Counted from the stretch's first letter, positions 24,390 through 33,227 are shown. The stretch: 64,000 nucleotides of DNA from Chitinophaga eiseniae (GCF_900167135.1 NZ_FUWZ01000002.1:2010651-2074650), one strand, 5' to 3'. Program-made: numbers and translations. Notes: generated by a model from the sequence alone, not told the origin.

Positions 24390-26546
24390 ATGTTCAGGAT
24401 CAACCTTTATCTATCCCTTTTACTTTTTTCACCTGTGATATTGCTGGCACAGCATAAAATCAGCGGGAAAGTAACAGACAACAGGAAACGTCCGTTGTCC
24501 GGTGTCAATGTGTACATCAAAGGCGCTTATGACGGCGCCACGAGTAAGGCAGACGGCAGCTTTTCCTTTACCACCACCGAAGCGGGGGAACGCATTCTGG
24601 CAGCCACATTGAGCGGCTACCAGCCCATGGAAATAAAAATCACCACAGAGAACGGTGAGCAGCTGTCTATCGTGCTGAAGAACGCCGCTAATGCACTGCG
24701 CGTAGTGACTATTTCTGCCGGTAGCTTTGAGGCCAGCGACGATAAAAAAGGCACCGTGCTGAAGCCATTGGACATCGTGACCACCGCCGGCGCCGGCGCT
24801 GATATCGTGAACGCTATCAAAACATTACCGGGGGCGCAACAGACCAATGACCGCGAAGGTCTGTTCGTGCGCGGCGGTACGGGATATGAAACCCAAACAT
24901 TAATAGACGGTATGCTGGTACGGAACCCCTTTTCTTCTTCGCTGCCGGACGTGCCCGGCAGGGGCCGTTTTTCGCCGTTCCTCTTTAAAGGCACCACTTT
25001 CAGCAGCGGTGGCTATTCCGCGCAATATGGCCAGGCCTTGTCATCCGCACTGGTGCTGGAGTCTACAGACCTGCCTCAGCGCTCTTCTTCCAGTGTAGGG
25101 CTGTCGGTTATCGGCGTCAACGCAGGTGTGGAAAACCTCTCGAAGGATAAAAAATCTTCCTGGGGCGTGGAAGGGGACTATACCAATCTGGCGCCCTATT
25201 TTCAGGTGGTGAAACCCAAACAAACACCTAACCTGGGACCGGAGATCATCGGCACTTCGCTGAATTTCAGAAGAAAAACTTCTCCCACCGGTCTGCTCAA
25301 GTTTTACGGCTACGGTAACTGGAGTAAGATGGGGTTCAGTTCTCCCAGCATTGAATACCCGGGAGACCGCGAATCATACCAGGTTCGTAACGGTAATATC
25401 TATACGAATATGACCTATCGTGAAAGTCTTGGCAAGGACTGGCGGATTTATGTGGGGATCTCATTCAGCAACAACCGGGACAACATTGTAACAGATACGC
25501 TGGGTAAAGGCCAGACCCCGGCAGATATCCGGCTCCGGTCTTCTCTCAACCAGTCCCGGGTGATGCTGACCCGCAACATCGGTCAGTTCTCCGCCATCCG
25601 TTTCGGTGGTGAATACCAGTATGCCACGGAGCTGTTTTCCGTGAACCATCGGTCTTTCAACTACGCCGACAACTATACAGCCGCCTTTGCAGAAGGGGAT
25701 ATTTATTTCACGCCCAGCTTTGTAGGCCGGGTAGGTGGCAGGGCAGAGTATTCTTCCGTGCTGGCCAAAATGAACGTCGCACCCCGTGTGTCGCTGGCCT
25801 ATAAAGTGGATAATTACAGTCAGTTCTCCGTTGCCTACGGTGATTATTATCAGAAGCCGGAGCCGCAGTACCTCCGTTTTGACCACGGTCTCGGCTATAT
25901 GAAAGCAACCCACTACATTGCCAGCTATCAACGGGTGGCGTCCGATTATACCTTCCGTACAGAGGTGTTTTACAAGCGATATGCAGATCTTGTGAAAACG
26001 GCGCCGTATTATAGCAATAATGGTAAAGGCTATGCGAAAGGCATAGAGCTGTTCTGGCGTGACCGGAAGAGCATCAAAAACGTGGACTACTGGATCTCTT
26101 ATTCCTGGCTGGACACCAAACGCGACTACCTGAACTATCCGAAGGAAGTGCAGCCTGATTTTGCCGCCACCCATACGGCCAGCCTGGTATACAAACATTT
26201 TTTCCCGAAGCTGAGCACCAATCTGGGGCTGACATATACTTTCGCCACCGGCCGGCCGTACTATAATCCGAACCTGCCGGCGGACAAATTCATGTCGGAG
26301 AAAACCATGGATTATCACGCGCTGGGCGTAAGCGCCAGTTATCTGACCACCATCCGCAAAGCCTTCACGATTTTTGTGCTGAGTGTGAGCAATGCGCCGG
26401 GTAATAAACAGGTATTCGGTTACCGCTATTCCAGCGATGGATTGCGTCGCGGGGAAATCACGCCCAGCGTGCCCCGGTTTATTTTCCTGGGGATGTTCAT
26501 GAACTTCGGCATCGACAGAAGACAGGACGTTATTAATAACTTATAA
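24390..26546 (+). CDS. TonB-dependent receptor with carboxypeptidase-like N-terminal domain
   Basis: 718-residue outer-membrane transporter. Signal peptide to about residue 20 (ILLAQ), a carboxypeptidase-regulatory-like fold at about 22-108 (ISGKVTDNRKRPLSGVNVYIKG), the plug at about 120-230 (GLFVRGGTGYETQTLIDGML) and a 22-strand-type barrel after it. It has no SusD partner, and its length is that of siderophore/metal or peptide receptors rather than SusC, so the substrate is open. Followed after 11 nt by a small periplasmic protein gene. Confidence 0.93.
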   Translation: MFRINLYLSLLLFSPVILLAQHKISGKVTDNRKRPLSGVNVYIKGAYDGATSKADGSFSFTTTEAGERILAATLSGYQPMEIKITTENGEQLSIVLKNAANALRVVTISAGSFEASDDKKGTVLKPLDIVTTAGAGADIVNAIKTLPGAQQTNDREGLFVRGGTGYETQTLIDGMLVRNPFSSSLPDVPGRGRFSPFLFKGTTFSSGGYSAQYGQALSSALVLESTDLPQRSSSSVGLSVIGVNAGVENLSKDKKSSWGVEGDYTNLAPYFQVVKPKQTPNLGPEIIGTSLNFRRKTSPTGLLKFYGYGNWSKMGFSSPSIEYPGDRESYQVRNGNIYTNMTYRESLGKDWRIYVGISFSNNRDNIVTDTLGKGQTPADIRLRSSLNQSRVMLTRNIGQFSAIRFGGEYQYATELFSVNHRSFNYADNYTAAFAEGDIYFTPSFVGRVGGRAEYSSVLAKMNVAPRVSLAYKVDNYSQFSVAYGDYYQKPEPQYLRFDHGLGYMKATHYIASYQRVASDYTFRTEVFYKRYADLVKTAPYYSNNGKGYAKGIELFWRDRKSIKNVDYWISYSWLDTKRDYLNYPKEVQPDFAATHTASLVYKHFFPKLSTNLGLTYTFATGRPYYNPNLPADKFMSEKTMDYHALGVSASYLTTIRKAFTIFVLSVSNAPGNKQVFGYRYSSDGLRRGEITPSVPRFIFLGMFMNFGIDRRQDVINNL

Positions 26547-26557
26547 TTCACACACAT

Positions 26558-27205
26558 ATGAAACGTTTACTCCTTTCCCTTTTTATGATTGGCGGACTGG
26601 CAACGGTCGCAACAGCGCAATCCGCGCAATATCAGGACGCTATGTCCAAACAGGTAGCCGACCTGGACAGCAGTGGTACTTTTGCGCCGGATGCGCTGGT
26701 GGCTAAAACCAATACTTTTGAACGTATTGCCGAAGCGGAAAAAACGCAATGGCTGCCCTACTACTATGCCGCCTACTGCCAGGTGATGTCCTGCTTTGTG
26801 GGTCAGGACAAAGGCAAGATTGATGAGCTGGCAGACAAAGCTGCCGCCAACCTGGACAAAGCCGAAACATTAAATCCGAAGAATTCCGAAGTGGCTTGCA
26901 TCCGCTCCCTGGTGGCTTCAGCGCGACTGATGGTGGACCCTGCCAGCAGAGGGATGAAGTATGGCATGGAAGCCGGTCAGCAGATTGAGCTGGCGAAATC
27001 CTACAATGCCGAAAACCCGCGCGTATACTTGCTGCTGGGCCAGTCGCTCCTGTTTACCCCCGAACAGTTCGGCGGCAGCAAATCAAAGGCGAAAACGATG
27101 CTGGAAACAGCCTTGCAGAAATATGCAGCCTTTAAACCCGAAAGCACTATCGCTCCTCACTGGGGCGAGCCTTATGCAAAAGAGCTGTTGACCAAAGCCC
27201 AGTAA
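26558..27205 (+). CDS. Small periplasmic TPR-like protein, function unknown
   Basis: 215 residues with a signal peptide (1-20, ATVATAQ). The rest is helical with TPR-like spacing (YYYAAYCQVMS, AAANLDKAETLNPKNSEV, NPRVYLLLGQSLL). Likely co-transcribed with the TonB receptor, so it may help uptake or sense its state; this is inference. A 40-bp perfect inverted repeat follows. Confidence 0.8.
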   Translation: MKRLLLSLFMIGGLATVATAQSAQYQDAMSKQVADLDSSGTFAPDALVAKTNTFERIAEAEKTQWLPYYYAAYCQVMSCFVGQDKGKIDELADKAAANLDKAETLNPKNSEVACIRSLVASARLMVDPASRGMKYGMEAGQQIELAKSYNAENPRVYLLLGQSLLFTPEQFGGSKSKAKTMLETALQKYAAFKPESTIAPHWGEPYAKELLTKAQ

Positions 27206-27230
27206 TTGGGTTATTGGGTTATTTTGAAAT

Positions 27231-27371
27231 TTTATTATTTGATTTACAGATTTTGGAATTTACGGATTTTGAGATTTTGGATATTGTGATGCAGTCGATG
27301 TTTTGTTCGCGCATATCTCCCCAAAAATTCCAAAATCCGTAAATTCCAAAATCTGTAAATCAAATAATAAA
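27231..27371. repeat. Palindromic element G with perfect 40-bp arms
   Basis: Arms 27231-27270 and 27332-27371 are complementary at all 40 positions, and pairing continues imperfectly for about 10 bp inwards (27271-27280 with 27321-27330). The arms are AT-rich. The loop is about 40 nt. It lies between two genes on the same strand and ends 27 nt before the ATG of the regulator gene. Its right end (AATAATAAAATAAC) resembles sequences just before the HIT gene and atpF. Confidence 0.9.
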
Positions 27372-27398
27372 ATAACTAAATATAAAAATATATATAGT

Positions 27399-27698
27399 AT
27401 GGACTTTAAAGATCTGGACCCTGTTTTACATTCACAGTTGCGCCTTGCGATCATGAATGTTTTGTTGAGTGAAAAGGAAGCGGAGTTTACGCTGCTGAAG
27501 GAGAGAACGAATGCAACAGCAGGCAACCTGAGTGTACAGATCAATAAGTTGCGGGATGCTGCTTATATAGAAGTGGTGAAGCAGTTCAGGGACAATTATC
27601 CGCAGACGCTGTGTAAGATCACGCCTGCGGGCAAAAAAGCTTTTGAAGATTATGTGCATGCCATTCAGGCATACCTGAAAGTGGGCAAATCGAAGTAG
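27399..27698 (+). CDS. Small winged-helix transcriptional regulator
   Basis: 99 residues, almost entirely one winged helix-turn-helix of the MarR-like HTH_34 type: LDPVLHSQLRLAIMNVLL, then the recognition region TNATAGNLSVQINKLRDAAYI and the wing KITPAGKKAFEDYV. ATG 27399 fits the domain start; the longer open frame upstream only reads through the palindrome. Nearby targets could be the TonB receptor pair. It converges on pdxA with a 9-nt gap. Confidence 0.88.
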   Translation: MDFKDLDPVLHSQLRLAIMNVLLSEKEAEFTLLKERTNATAGNLSVQINKLRDAAYIEVVKQFRDNYPQTLCKITPAGKKAFEDYVHAIQAYLKVGKSK

Positions 27699-27707
27699 TC
27701 AGCGGTA

Positions 27708-28769
27708 CTATTCGGAAGCCAGTTCTGTTTTCTTCAACGGGTTGCGGGTATTTTCCGCATAACGTTCCCGTTGTTCAATGATATCGAGGCAGGTAAAAAC
27801 GGCCTGTCTGAAAGAGTTGGGATCTGCCAGGTTTTTACCGGCGATATCGAAGGCGGTGCCATGGTCCGGGGAGGTACGGACGATATTGAGGCCTGCCGTA
27901 TAGTTGATGCCTTCGCCGTTGGCGAGGGATTTAAAGGGTATCAGGCCCTGATCGTGATACATGGCCAGTACACCGTCAAACTGCGTAAACATTTCCCGGG
28001 CAAAGAACGCATCCGCGCTGTATGGGCCGAAGCAAAGGATACCATTGCCTTTGGCGTGCCGGATGGCCGGTATGATCTGTTCAATTTCTTCTCTGCCGAT
28101 CAGTCCCTCGTCGCCAGCGTGAGGGTTGAGGCCCAGTACCGCGATGCGGGGTTTATCGATGCCAAAATCCTTCACCAGGCTTTCTCTCATCAGCTGCAGT
28201 TTGGCGAGGATGTTTTCTTTCGTTACAAACCTGGAGACTTCCGCAATGGGCACATGCTCGGTAAGGAGGCCAACGCGCATATTGTCGGCGGTCATAAACA
28301 TCAGTACGTCTTTGGCATTGAAGGCTGCTTTGAGGTAGGGCGTATGACCGGTATAATTGAATTGCTGGCTTTGTATGTTGTTTTTATGGATGGGGGCAGT
28401 AACGAGGCCTTGTACATGACCGTCTTTCAGGCATTGGATGGCGACTTCCAGGGCGCGGGCGGCGTATTTCCCACCGGCTTCATTGAGTACGCCCGGGGTG
28501 ATCTGCACCTCTTCTTCCCAGCAGTTGTACACGTTCACCTGTTTGTGGTTCAGACGGGTGAAATCCTTTATAGACTGATAGTTGAAGTTATTTTCATTCA
28601 TCAGCTTCCGGTAGAAGTTGATGGTTTTATTAGATGCGAAGATCACCGGCGTGCAAAACTCCATCATCCTGTTGTCCAGGAAGGTTTTGATGATGATTTC
28701 TGCGCCAATGCTGTTGATATCACCAATGGTGATGCCGATAACCGGTTTGTTGGTCTGTATATTGCTCAT
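27708..28769 (-). CDS. pdxA: 4-hydroxythreonine-4-phosphate dehydrogenase
   Basis: NAD-dependent enzyme of pyridoxal phosphate synthesis, 353 residues. Seen: GITIGDINSIGAE at the N-terminus, metal ligand regions in YTGHTPYL, LGLNPHAGDEG and AMYHDQGLIPFK, and NIVRTSPDHGTAFDIAGK at the end, all PdxA hallmarks. Start at 28769 is favoured over 28796 by a GGAGG ten bases upstream. Divergent from rsmA. Confidence 0.95.
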   Translation of the reverse strand: MSNIQTNKPVIGITIGDINSIGAEIIIKTFLDNRMMEFCTPVIFASNKTINFYRKLMNENNFNYQSIKDFTRLNHKQVNVYNCWEEEVQITPGVLNEAGGKYAARALEVAIQCLKDGHVQGLVTAPIHKNNIQSQQFNYTGHTPYLKAAFNAKDVLMFMTADNMRVGLLTEHVPIAEVSRFVTKENILAKLQLMRESLVKDFGIDKPRIAVLGLNPHAGDEGLIGREEIEQIIPAIRHAKGNGILCFGPYSADAFFAREMFTQFDGVLAMYHDQGLIPFKSLANGEGINYTAGLNIVRTSPDHGTAFDIAGKNLADPNSFRQAVFTCLDIIEQRERYAENTRNPLKKTELASE

Positions 28770-28793
28770 ACTGATATTGCCTCCAATGAAAGG

Positions 28794-28801
28794 CAAATAT
28801 A
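28794..28801 (-). promoter_or_regulatory. pdxA promoter, -7 element
   Basis: On the minus strand this reads TATATTTG, 24 nt before the pdxA ATG, with a GGAGG ribosome site between. It is divergent from the rsmA promoter 45 nt away. Confidence 0.6.
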
Positions 28802-28845
28802 GCCAGTTTGCGGGAGAAATATTACGCCTTTGGCAGAAACCGGCT

Positions 28846-28853
28846 TATCTTTG
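28846..28853 (+). promoter_or_regulatory. rsmA promoter, -7 element
   Basis: TATCTTTG ends 9 nt before ATG 28863, which implies a near-leaderless mRNA. It lies inside the longer open frame from TTG 28830, arguing for the later start. Confidence 0.6.
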
Positions 28854-28862
28854 CAGCCACGC

Positions 28863-29615
28863 ATGTATACATTAAAAAAATCACTGGGCCAGCATTTCCT
28901 CACAGATGAGAACATGTGCAGGAGAATTGTGGAGTCCTTACCTGTAATAGAAGGCCAGCAAGTGCTGGAAGTGGGTCCTGGCGGCGGGGCCATCACCAAA
29001 TACCTGTTGCAGCTGCCGGGCATTGATTTCAAGGCGGTGGAGCTGGACAAGGAGAAGGTGGAATACCTGGAGAAAACGTATCCTGCCATCCAGGGCAAGC
29101 TGATCAACGAGAGCATTCTTGATACCGCCCCTCCTTTCGCCGGCCAGTTCCGGCTCATCGGTAATTTTCCGTACAACATTTCTACACAGATCATGTTCCG
29201 GCTGCTGGAGTGGCGGGAGCAGGTGGATGTGGCGGTAGGCATGTTCCAGAAAGAAGTGGCTGTGCGGATCGCTTCTGCCCACAAGAGCAAGGAGTACGGT
29301 ATCCTGAGTGTGCTGTTACAGGCTTTTTATAAGGTGGAGTATCTTTTTGAGGTGCATGAGAACTGCTTTAATCCGCCACCGAAGGTGAAATCAGCCGTGA
29401 TCCGGCTCACGAGGCTGGAGCAGCCGGCGGATATCGCTTCCGAGCGGAAGTTTACCGTACTGGTGAAAACAGCGTTCAACCAGCGCCGGAAGCAGCTCCG
29501 TAATCCCCTGAAACCCTTGTTTGACAAGGAAACTTTGCAGGACCCGATTTTTACGAAAAGGGCTGAAGAATTGACTGTTGCTGAATTTGCAGCATTATCC
29601 CATAAGATGATATGA
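28863..29615 (+). CDS. rsmA: 16S rRNA dimethyladenosine transferase (KsgA/RsmA)
   Basis: Dimethylates the two adjacent adenines near the 3' end of 16S rRNA; 250 residues. Seen: KKSLGQHFLTDENM, SAM loop VLEVGPGGGAIT, acidic VELD, and the catalytic IGNFPYNIS; C-terminal FNPPPKVKSAVIRL. ATG 28863 sits right after a promoter box. Its stop overlaps the next gene start by 4 nt (ATGA), so the two are coupled. Confidence 0.96.
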   Translation: MYTLKKSLGQHFLTDENMCRRIVESLPVIEGQQVLEVGPGGGAITKYLLQLPGIDFKAVELDKEKVEYLEKTYPAIQGKLINESILDTAPPFAGQFRLIGNFPYNISTQIMFRLLEWREQVDVAVGMFQKEVAVRIASAHKSKEYGILSVLLQAFYKVEYLFEVHENCFNPPPKVKSAVIRLTRLEQPADIASERKFTVLVKTAFNQRRKQLRNPLKPLFDKETLQDPIFTKRAEELTVAEFAALSHKMI

Positions 29616-30541
29616 GCAGAAAAGTATTAATTACCGCCAGGGTACATCCATATTTGACGGACCAGCTGAAGAACAAAGGCTTTGAGGTGGTGTACGAGCC
29701 ATCCATTACTTACGACGGGGTCCATAGCGCTATTGCCGATTGTGTGGGGTTGATCGTTACCACCCGTATCCGGGTAGACAAAAATATTATTGACAACGCC
29801 CGGCAGCTGCAATGGATAGGCCGGCTGGGTTCCGGGATGGAACTGATAGATGTGCCTTATGCAGAAAGCAAGGGCATTCATTGCGTCAGCAGCCCTGAAG
29901 GGAATATGGATGCCGTAGGCGAACAGGCGGTGGGCATGTTGCTCTGCCTGGTCAACAATATCCTGCGCAGCAACCTGGAGCTGAGGGAAGGTATCTGGGA
30001 GCGCGACGGCAACCGGGGCTATGAGCTGAATGGCAGAACGGTGGGTATCATCGGTTATGGTCATACCGGCAGCAGTTTCGCCCGTAAGCTCAAAGGTTTT
30101 GATGTGAACATCCTGGCGTATGACAAATACAAGAAAGGCTTCGGTACGGCTGACGTAAAAGAGGCCAGTCTGACCGATATCTTCACCAATGCCGATGTGG
30201 TGAGCCTGCATCTGCCGCTGACGGAAGAGACGTTGCATATCGCCAATATGGCTTTCTTCCAGTCGTTTAATAAACCCGTTTGGTTTATGAATACGGCGAG
30301 GGGCAAGCTGGTGAACAATACCGATATCATTGCGGCTTTGCAGCAGGGCATCATCGGCGGCGCCTGTCTTGATGTGTTGGAGAATGAAAAACTGAACACC
30401 TATACACCGGCCGAAAAAGAGCAGCTGAATTGGCTGCTGAATGCCCGGAATGTAGTGGTGACGCCACATATAGCTGGTTATTCCCACGAGGCGAGCATTA
30501 AGATGGCGCGCATCGTGCTGGAGAAGCTGAATATCCTGTAG
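29612..30541 (+). CDS. NAD-dependent D-2-hydroxyacid dehydrogenase
   Basis: 309 residues of the phosphoglycerate dehydrogenase-like family. Seen: the NAD fold with GIIGYGHTGSSFA, the substrate Arg in NTARGKLV, the Glu in DVLENEK and the catalytic His in VTPHIAGYS. No ACT domain, so feedback by serine is not expected. Translationally coupled to rsmA. The exact substrate is not clear. Confidence 0.9.
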   Translation: MSRKVLITARVHPYLTDQLKNKGFEVVYEPSITYDGVHSAIADCVGLIVTTRIRVDKNIIDNARQLQWIGRLGSGMELIDVPYAESKGIHCVSSPEGNMDAVGEQAVGMLLCLVNNILRSNLELREGIWERDGNRGYELNGRTVGIIGYGHTGSSFARKLKGFDVNILAYDKYKKGFGTADVKEASLTDIFTNADVVSLHLPLTEETLHIANMAFFQSFNKPVWFMNTARGKLVNNTDIIAALQQGIIGGACLDVLENEKLNTYTPAEKEQLNWLLNARNVVVTPHIAGYSHEASIKMARIVLEKLNIL

Positions 30542-30568
30542 GGTCCTTGTCCCCGGGTCCTGTATCCT

Positions 30569-30620
30569 GAATTAAATTGTTGATTTTCAATTGATTTAAT
30601 TCGGGAGGGCGCTTTTTTTT
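30569..30620 (+). terminator. Possible terminator: AT-rich inverted repeat and T-run
   Basis: GAATTAAAT (30569-30577) and ATTTAATTC (30594-30602) are a perfect 9-bp inverted repeat, and eight T follow at about 30613 after a short GC stretch. The layout is unusual for a terminator, so support is weak. Confidence 0.3.
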
Positions 30621-30637
30621 CTTTACCCGAAATTTAT

Positions 30638-30645
30638 TATATTTG
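30638..30645 (+). promoter_or_regulatory. greA promoter, -7 element
   Basis: TATATTTG, followed by CAATAACA; predicted start near 30650. A terminator-like hairpin follows within about 12 nt. Confidence 0.6.
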
Positions 30646-30661
30646 CAATAACACCCGTAAA

Positions 30662-30699
30662 CAACGCTTCTGTGCAAATGGAGGCGTTGATTTTTTTTT
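30662..30699 (+). terminator. Attenuator-like terminator in the greA leader
   Basis: CAACGCTTC (30662-30670) pairs with GAGGCGTTG (30681-30689), with one G-T pair and a 10-nt loop; an A and then nine T follow. It lies between the greA promoter and ATG 30727, so many transcripts may end here as short leader RNAs. Confidence 0.65.
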
Positions 30700-30726
30700 C
30701 TTATAACCATAAAAAACAAGCAGGTT

Positions 30727-31200
30727 ATGTCTGGCATAAACTACGTTACGAAAGAGACCCTGGATCAAATGATGAACGAACTCACCATTCTTAAAACGAA
30801 AGGTCGTGCTGAGATTGCCCGTGCTATTTCTGAGGCACGTGAGAAAGGGGACTTGAAGGAAAATGCCGAATATGATGCCGCCAAAGAAGCGCAGGGAATA
30901 CATGAGGCTAAAATCGCGACGCTGGAAGCAGCGATTGCTACTTCCCGTATTGTCAGCGCAGATGCCATCGATACATCCAAAGTGTCTATTTTATGTAAGG
31001 TGACCATTACCAATATGGCCAACAAGAAAACCGTGACTTATCAACTCGTTTCAGAGACGGAAGCGGACCTGAAGGCGGGCAAGATCTCGGTGACTTCCCC
31101 GATCGGGAAAGGCTTGCTGGGTAAACAGGTGGGAGATGTGGCGGATGTGCAGGCGCCCAATGGAGTGATTAAGTTTAAGATTGACAGTATTTCAGTATGA
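30727..31200 (+). CDS. greA: Transcription elongation factor GreA
   Basis: 157 residues, usual length. The N-terminal coiled coil enters the RNA polymerase secondary channel; its tip carries the conserved acidic pair in NAEYDAAKE. The C-terminal FKBP-like domain has SPIGKGLLGKQVGD. It rescues backtracked polymerase by stimulating RNA cleavage. The leader holds a terminator, suggesting autoregulation. Confidence 0.96.
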   Translation: MSGINYVTKETLDQMMNELTILKTKGRAEIARAISEAREKGDLKENAEYDAAKEAQGIHEAKIATLEAAIATSRIVSADAIDTSKVSILCKVTITNMANKKTVTYQLVSETEADLKAGKISVTSPIGKGLLGKQVGDVADVQAPNGVIKFKIDSISV

Positions 31201-31229
31201 TCCCCGGATGATGCTGTTTCACAATATGG

Positions 31230-31258
31230 AAGGGGTTGCAGCGATGCAGCCCCTTTTT
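31230..31258 (+). terminator. greA terminator
   Basis: AAGGGGTTGCA/TGCAGCCCCTTT stem (one G-T pair) with loop GCGA and TTTTT after it. Confidence 0.8.
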
Positions 31259-31260
31259 CA

Positions 31261-31380
31261 TTTTGTTATTTTGTTATTTTGTTATTTTGATATTGGGGGA
31301 TGCAGGATTTTGTTATTTTAAGGATCCGATAGGGGCCTGTCAAATAACCAGATCATCAAACAATAAAATAATAAAATAAC
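31261..31380. repeat. AT-rich repeat tract H between greA and HIT gene
   Basis: About four tandem copies of TTTTGTTA (31261-31290), partly complementary to AATAAAATAATAAAATAAC at 31362-31380. It resembles a decayed form of palindrome G, including the same right-hand sequence just before the next ATG. Confidence 0.5.
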
Positions 31381-31385
31381 CAAAT

Positions 31386-31775
31386 ATGACAATCTTCACT
31401 AAGATCATCAAAGGAGAGATACCCAGTTACAAAATTGCAGAAAACGAGCATTTTTACGCTTTTTTGGACATTTTCCCGTTGATGAAAGGGCATACGCTGG
31501 TGATTCCCAAAGTGGAAACGGACAAATTTTTTGACGTATCGGATGATTTATTGAGGGAGTGGTTGGTATTTGCCAAGCCTATTGCGAAGGCTATTGAGCA
31601 GGTAGTACCGTGCAACCGGGTGGGGGTGAGCGTGGTAGGGCTGGAAGTGCCCCATGCGCACATACACCTGATTCCGATTAATTCCGTGCAAGACATGGAT
31701 TTTTCGCGCGGCAAGCTGAAACTGTCAGCGGAAGAATTTAAGGCGATCCAGGAACAGATAGTAGCGCAGCTGTAG
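31386..31775 (+). CDS. HIT family hydrolase
   Basis: 129 residues, HINT-like purine nucleotide phosphoramidase/hydrolase. The triad HAHIHLIPI is present near residue 90, and IFTKIIKGEIPSYKIAE is the usual N-terminus. Its cellular substrate is not known. Converges on a response regulator gene with a 2-nt gap. Confidence 0.94.
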   Translation: MTIFTKIIKGEIPSYKIAENEHFYAFLDIFPLMKGHTLVIPKVETDKFFDVSDDLLREWLVFAKPIAKAIEQVVPCNRVGVSVVGLEVPHAHIHLIPINSVQDMDFSRGKLKLSAEEFKAIQEQIVAQL

Positions 31776-31777
31776 TA

Positions 31778-32476
31778 TTATGACTTCACAGGGATATTGA
31801 ACCGGAAACCGACACCGTGCAGTGTTTCCAGTTTTACATGTGGATCTGACTTGAAGTGTTTTCTGAGTTTGGTCACAAAAACATCCATGCTCCGGCCCAG
31901 GAAGTAGTCGTCTTTACCCCATACGTGAGAAAGGATATCTTCCCTTTTCAATGTTTTGTTGGGGTTTTCGCACAGGTATCTGAGCAGTTCGGCTTCTTTC
32001 TGGGTAAGGGAAATGGAGATTTCTCCGGTTTCGTTGTAGAGGCGGAGGTCTTCATAATCAAACATCAGTTTGCCGATAGCGAAAGTGGTGCTTCTTTTGG
32101 CGATCTGGCTTCTGGTCCTTTTCAGGAACACTTCTATGCGCAGGATCAGTTCCTGCATGCTGAAAGGTTTGCTGATATAGTCATCAGCTCCGGTCCGGAG
32201 GCCGGCGATGCGGTCTTCTTTTTCGTTTTTGGAGGTCAGGAAGAGAATAGGAATGTGGTCATTAACCGTGCGGATCTGTTGCGCCAGCGTGAGGCCGTCT
32301 TTTTTGGGCATTACCACGTCGAGCAAACAAATATCGAAAGTGCGTAACTGGAACTGTTCCCACGCGGCCTGGCCGTCTATACTGTGCACAACATCGTAGC
32401 CCGCTTCTTCCAACCGCTTCTTTGTAACTGCACCAATATATTCATCATCTTCCACCAATAGGATTCTTGCTTTCAT
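31778..32476 (-). CDS. OmpR/PhoB-type response regulator
   Basis: 232 residues. Receiver domain 1-120 with acidic pocket VEDDE, phospho-acceptor Asp in CLLDVVMPKKDG, Thr/Ser switch LFLTSK and Lys in YISKPF; winged-helix DNA-binding domain about 135-230 (SLTQKEAELLRYL, RSMDVFVTKLRKH). Start 32476 begins the receiver; the upstream frame adds 13 unlikely residues. No histidine kinase gene is near. Confidence 0.93.
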   Translation of the reverse strand: MKARILLVEDDEYIGAVTKKRLEEAGYDVVHSIDGQAAWEQFQLRTFDICLLDVVMPKKDGLTLAQQIRTVNDHIPILFLTSKNEKEDRIAGLRTGADDYISKPFSMQELILRIEVFLKRTRSQIAKRSTTFAIGKLMFDYEDLRLYNETGEISISLTQKEAELLRYLCENPNKTLKREDILSHVWGKDDYFLGRSMDVFVTKLRKHFKSDPHVKLETLHGVGFRFNIPVKS

Positions 32477-32650
32477 ATTTGCCTGATGCTGATTAATAAA
32501 AAGCTTGTTGCGCAATTCATGCTTAACAAATGATGGTCATTTTTCATAGTGATGCTAAATTTCCGGCCTTGCCGGGTTAGCCTTTGGTTCAGGATGAACA
32601 ATTTCAAACAAAGTAACTACATTTTACGAATTTATGAAATAACCTTTTCG

Positions 32651-33211
32651 CTACCTGGAAATCCGTTCGGGGTGTTTTTGCAAAAACTGTTCCCATCCTT
32701 TCGCCTTGCTTACAGCGGCCAGGGGGCTGCTTTCCTGATAGAAGTGGCAGACTGCCACGGCCAGGGCGTCCGTTGCATCGAAGTAATCGGGCTGTTCACC
32801 GATACTGAGAATGCGTTGCAGCATCAGCCACACCTGCTCCTTGTCAGCGTTGCCATTGCCGGTAACCGACTGCTTTACTTTTTTGGGAGAATACTCTGTT
32901 ACGGGTAAACCGGCATGCATGGCGGTGGCGATAGCCACACCCTGTGCCCTGCCCAGTTTCAGCATACTCTGTACGTTCTTCCCGAAGAAGGGTGCTTCAA
33001 TGGCGAAACAAGTTGGTTTAAACTCCTGGATCAATTCATGTATGCGGGAGTGAATCAGTTGTAAGCGTTCGTAATGGTCCTTGGTCCGGGATAATTTCAG
33101 GACATCCATCGCAATCAGACTGGCTTTTTTTCCTTCCACGTGGATCAGTCCATACCCCATAACCAGGGTGCCGGGGTCAATGCCTAGAATTATTTTTGCC
33201 TTGTTTGCCAA
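32651..33211 (-). CDS. ruvC: Holliday junction endonuclease RuvC
   Basis: Resolves Holliday junctions with RuvAB; 186 residues from TTG 33211. Catalytic acids are in GIDPGT, AIEAPFF and FDATDALAVAVCH. The TTG gives the usual RuvC N-terminus (ANKAKIILGIDPG). ATG 33271 is also possible but would add 20 residues and come within 16 nt of the divergent gene. ruvB is 3 kb away. Confidence 0.94.
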   Translation of the reverse strand: MANKAKIILGIDPGTLVMGYGLIHVEGKKASLIAMDVLKLSRTKDHYERLQLIHSRIHELIQEFKPTCFAIEAPFFGKNVQSMLKLGRAQGVAIATAMHAGLPVTEYSPKKVKQSVTGNGNADKEQVWLMLQRILSIGEQPDYFDATDALAVAVCHFYQESSPLAAVSKAKGWEQFLQKHPERISR

Positions 33212-33219
33212 CCACAGTA

Positions 33220-33227
33220 TATTTTTG
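33220..33227 (+). promoter_or_regulatory. Promoter -7 element of the YbhN-like gene
   Basis: TATTTTTG, with a TTTTTG 22 nt upstream (33193-33197) as a possible -33 box. Transcription would start near 33232, before the likely CTG start at 33243. Confidence 0.5.

Noticed and set aside
27771..28802. 343-codon plus-strand frame opposite pdxA
   Set aside because: pdxA is complete with all motifs, a GGAGG site and a promoter; the opposite frame has none.
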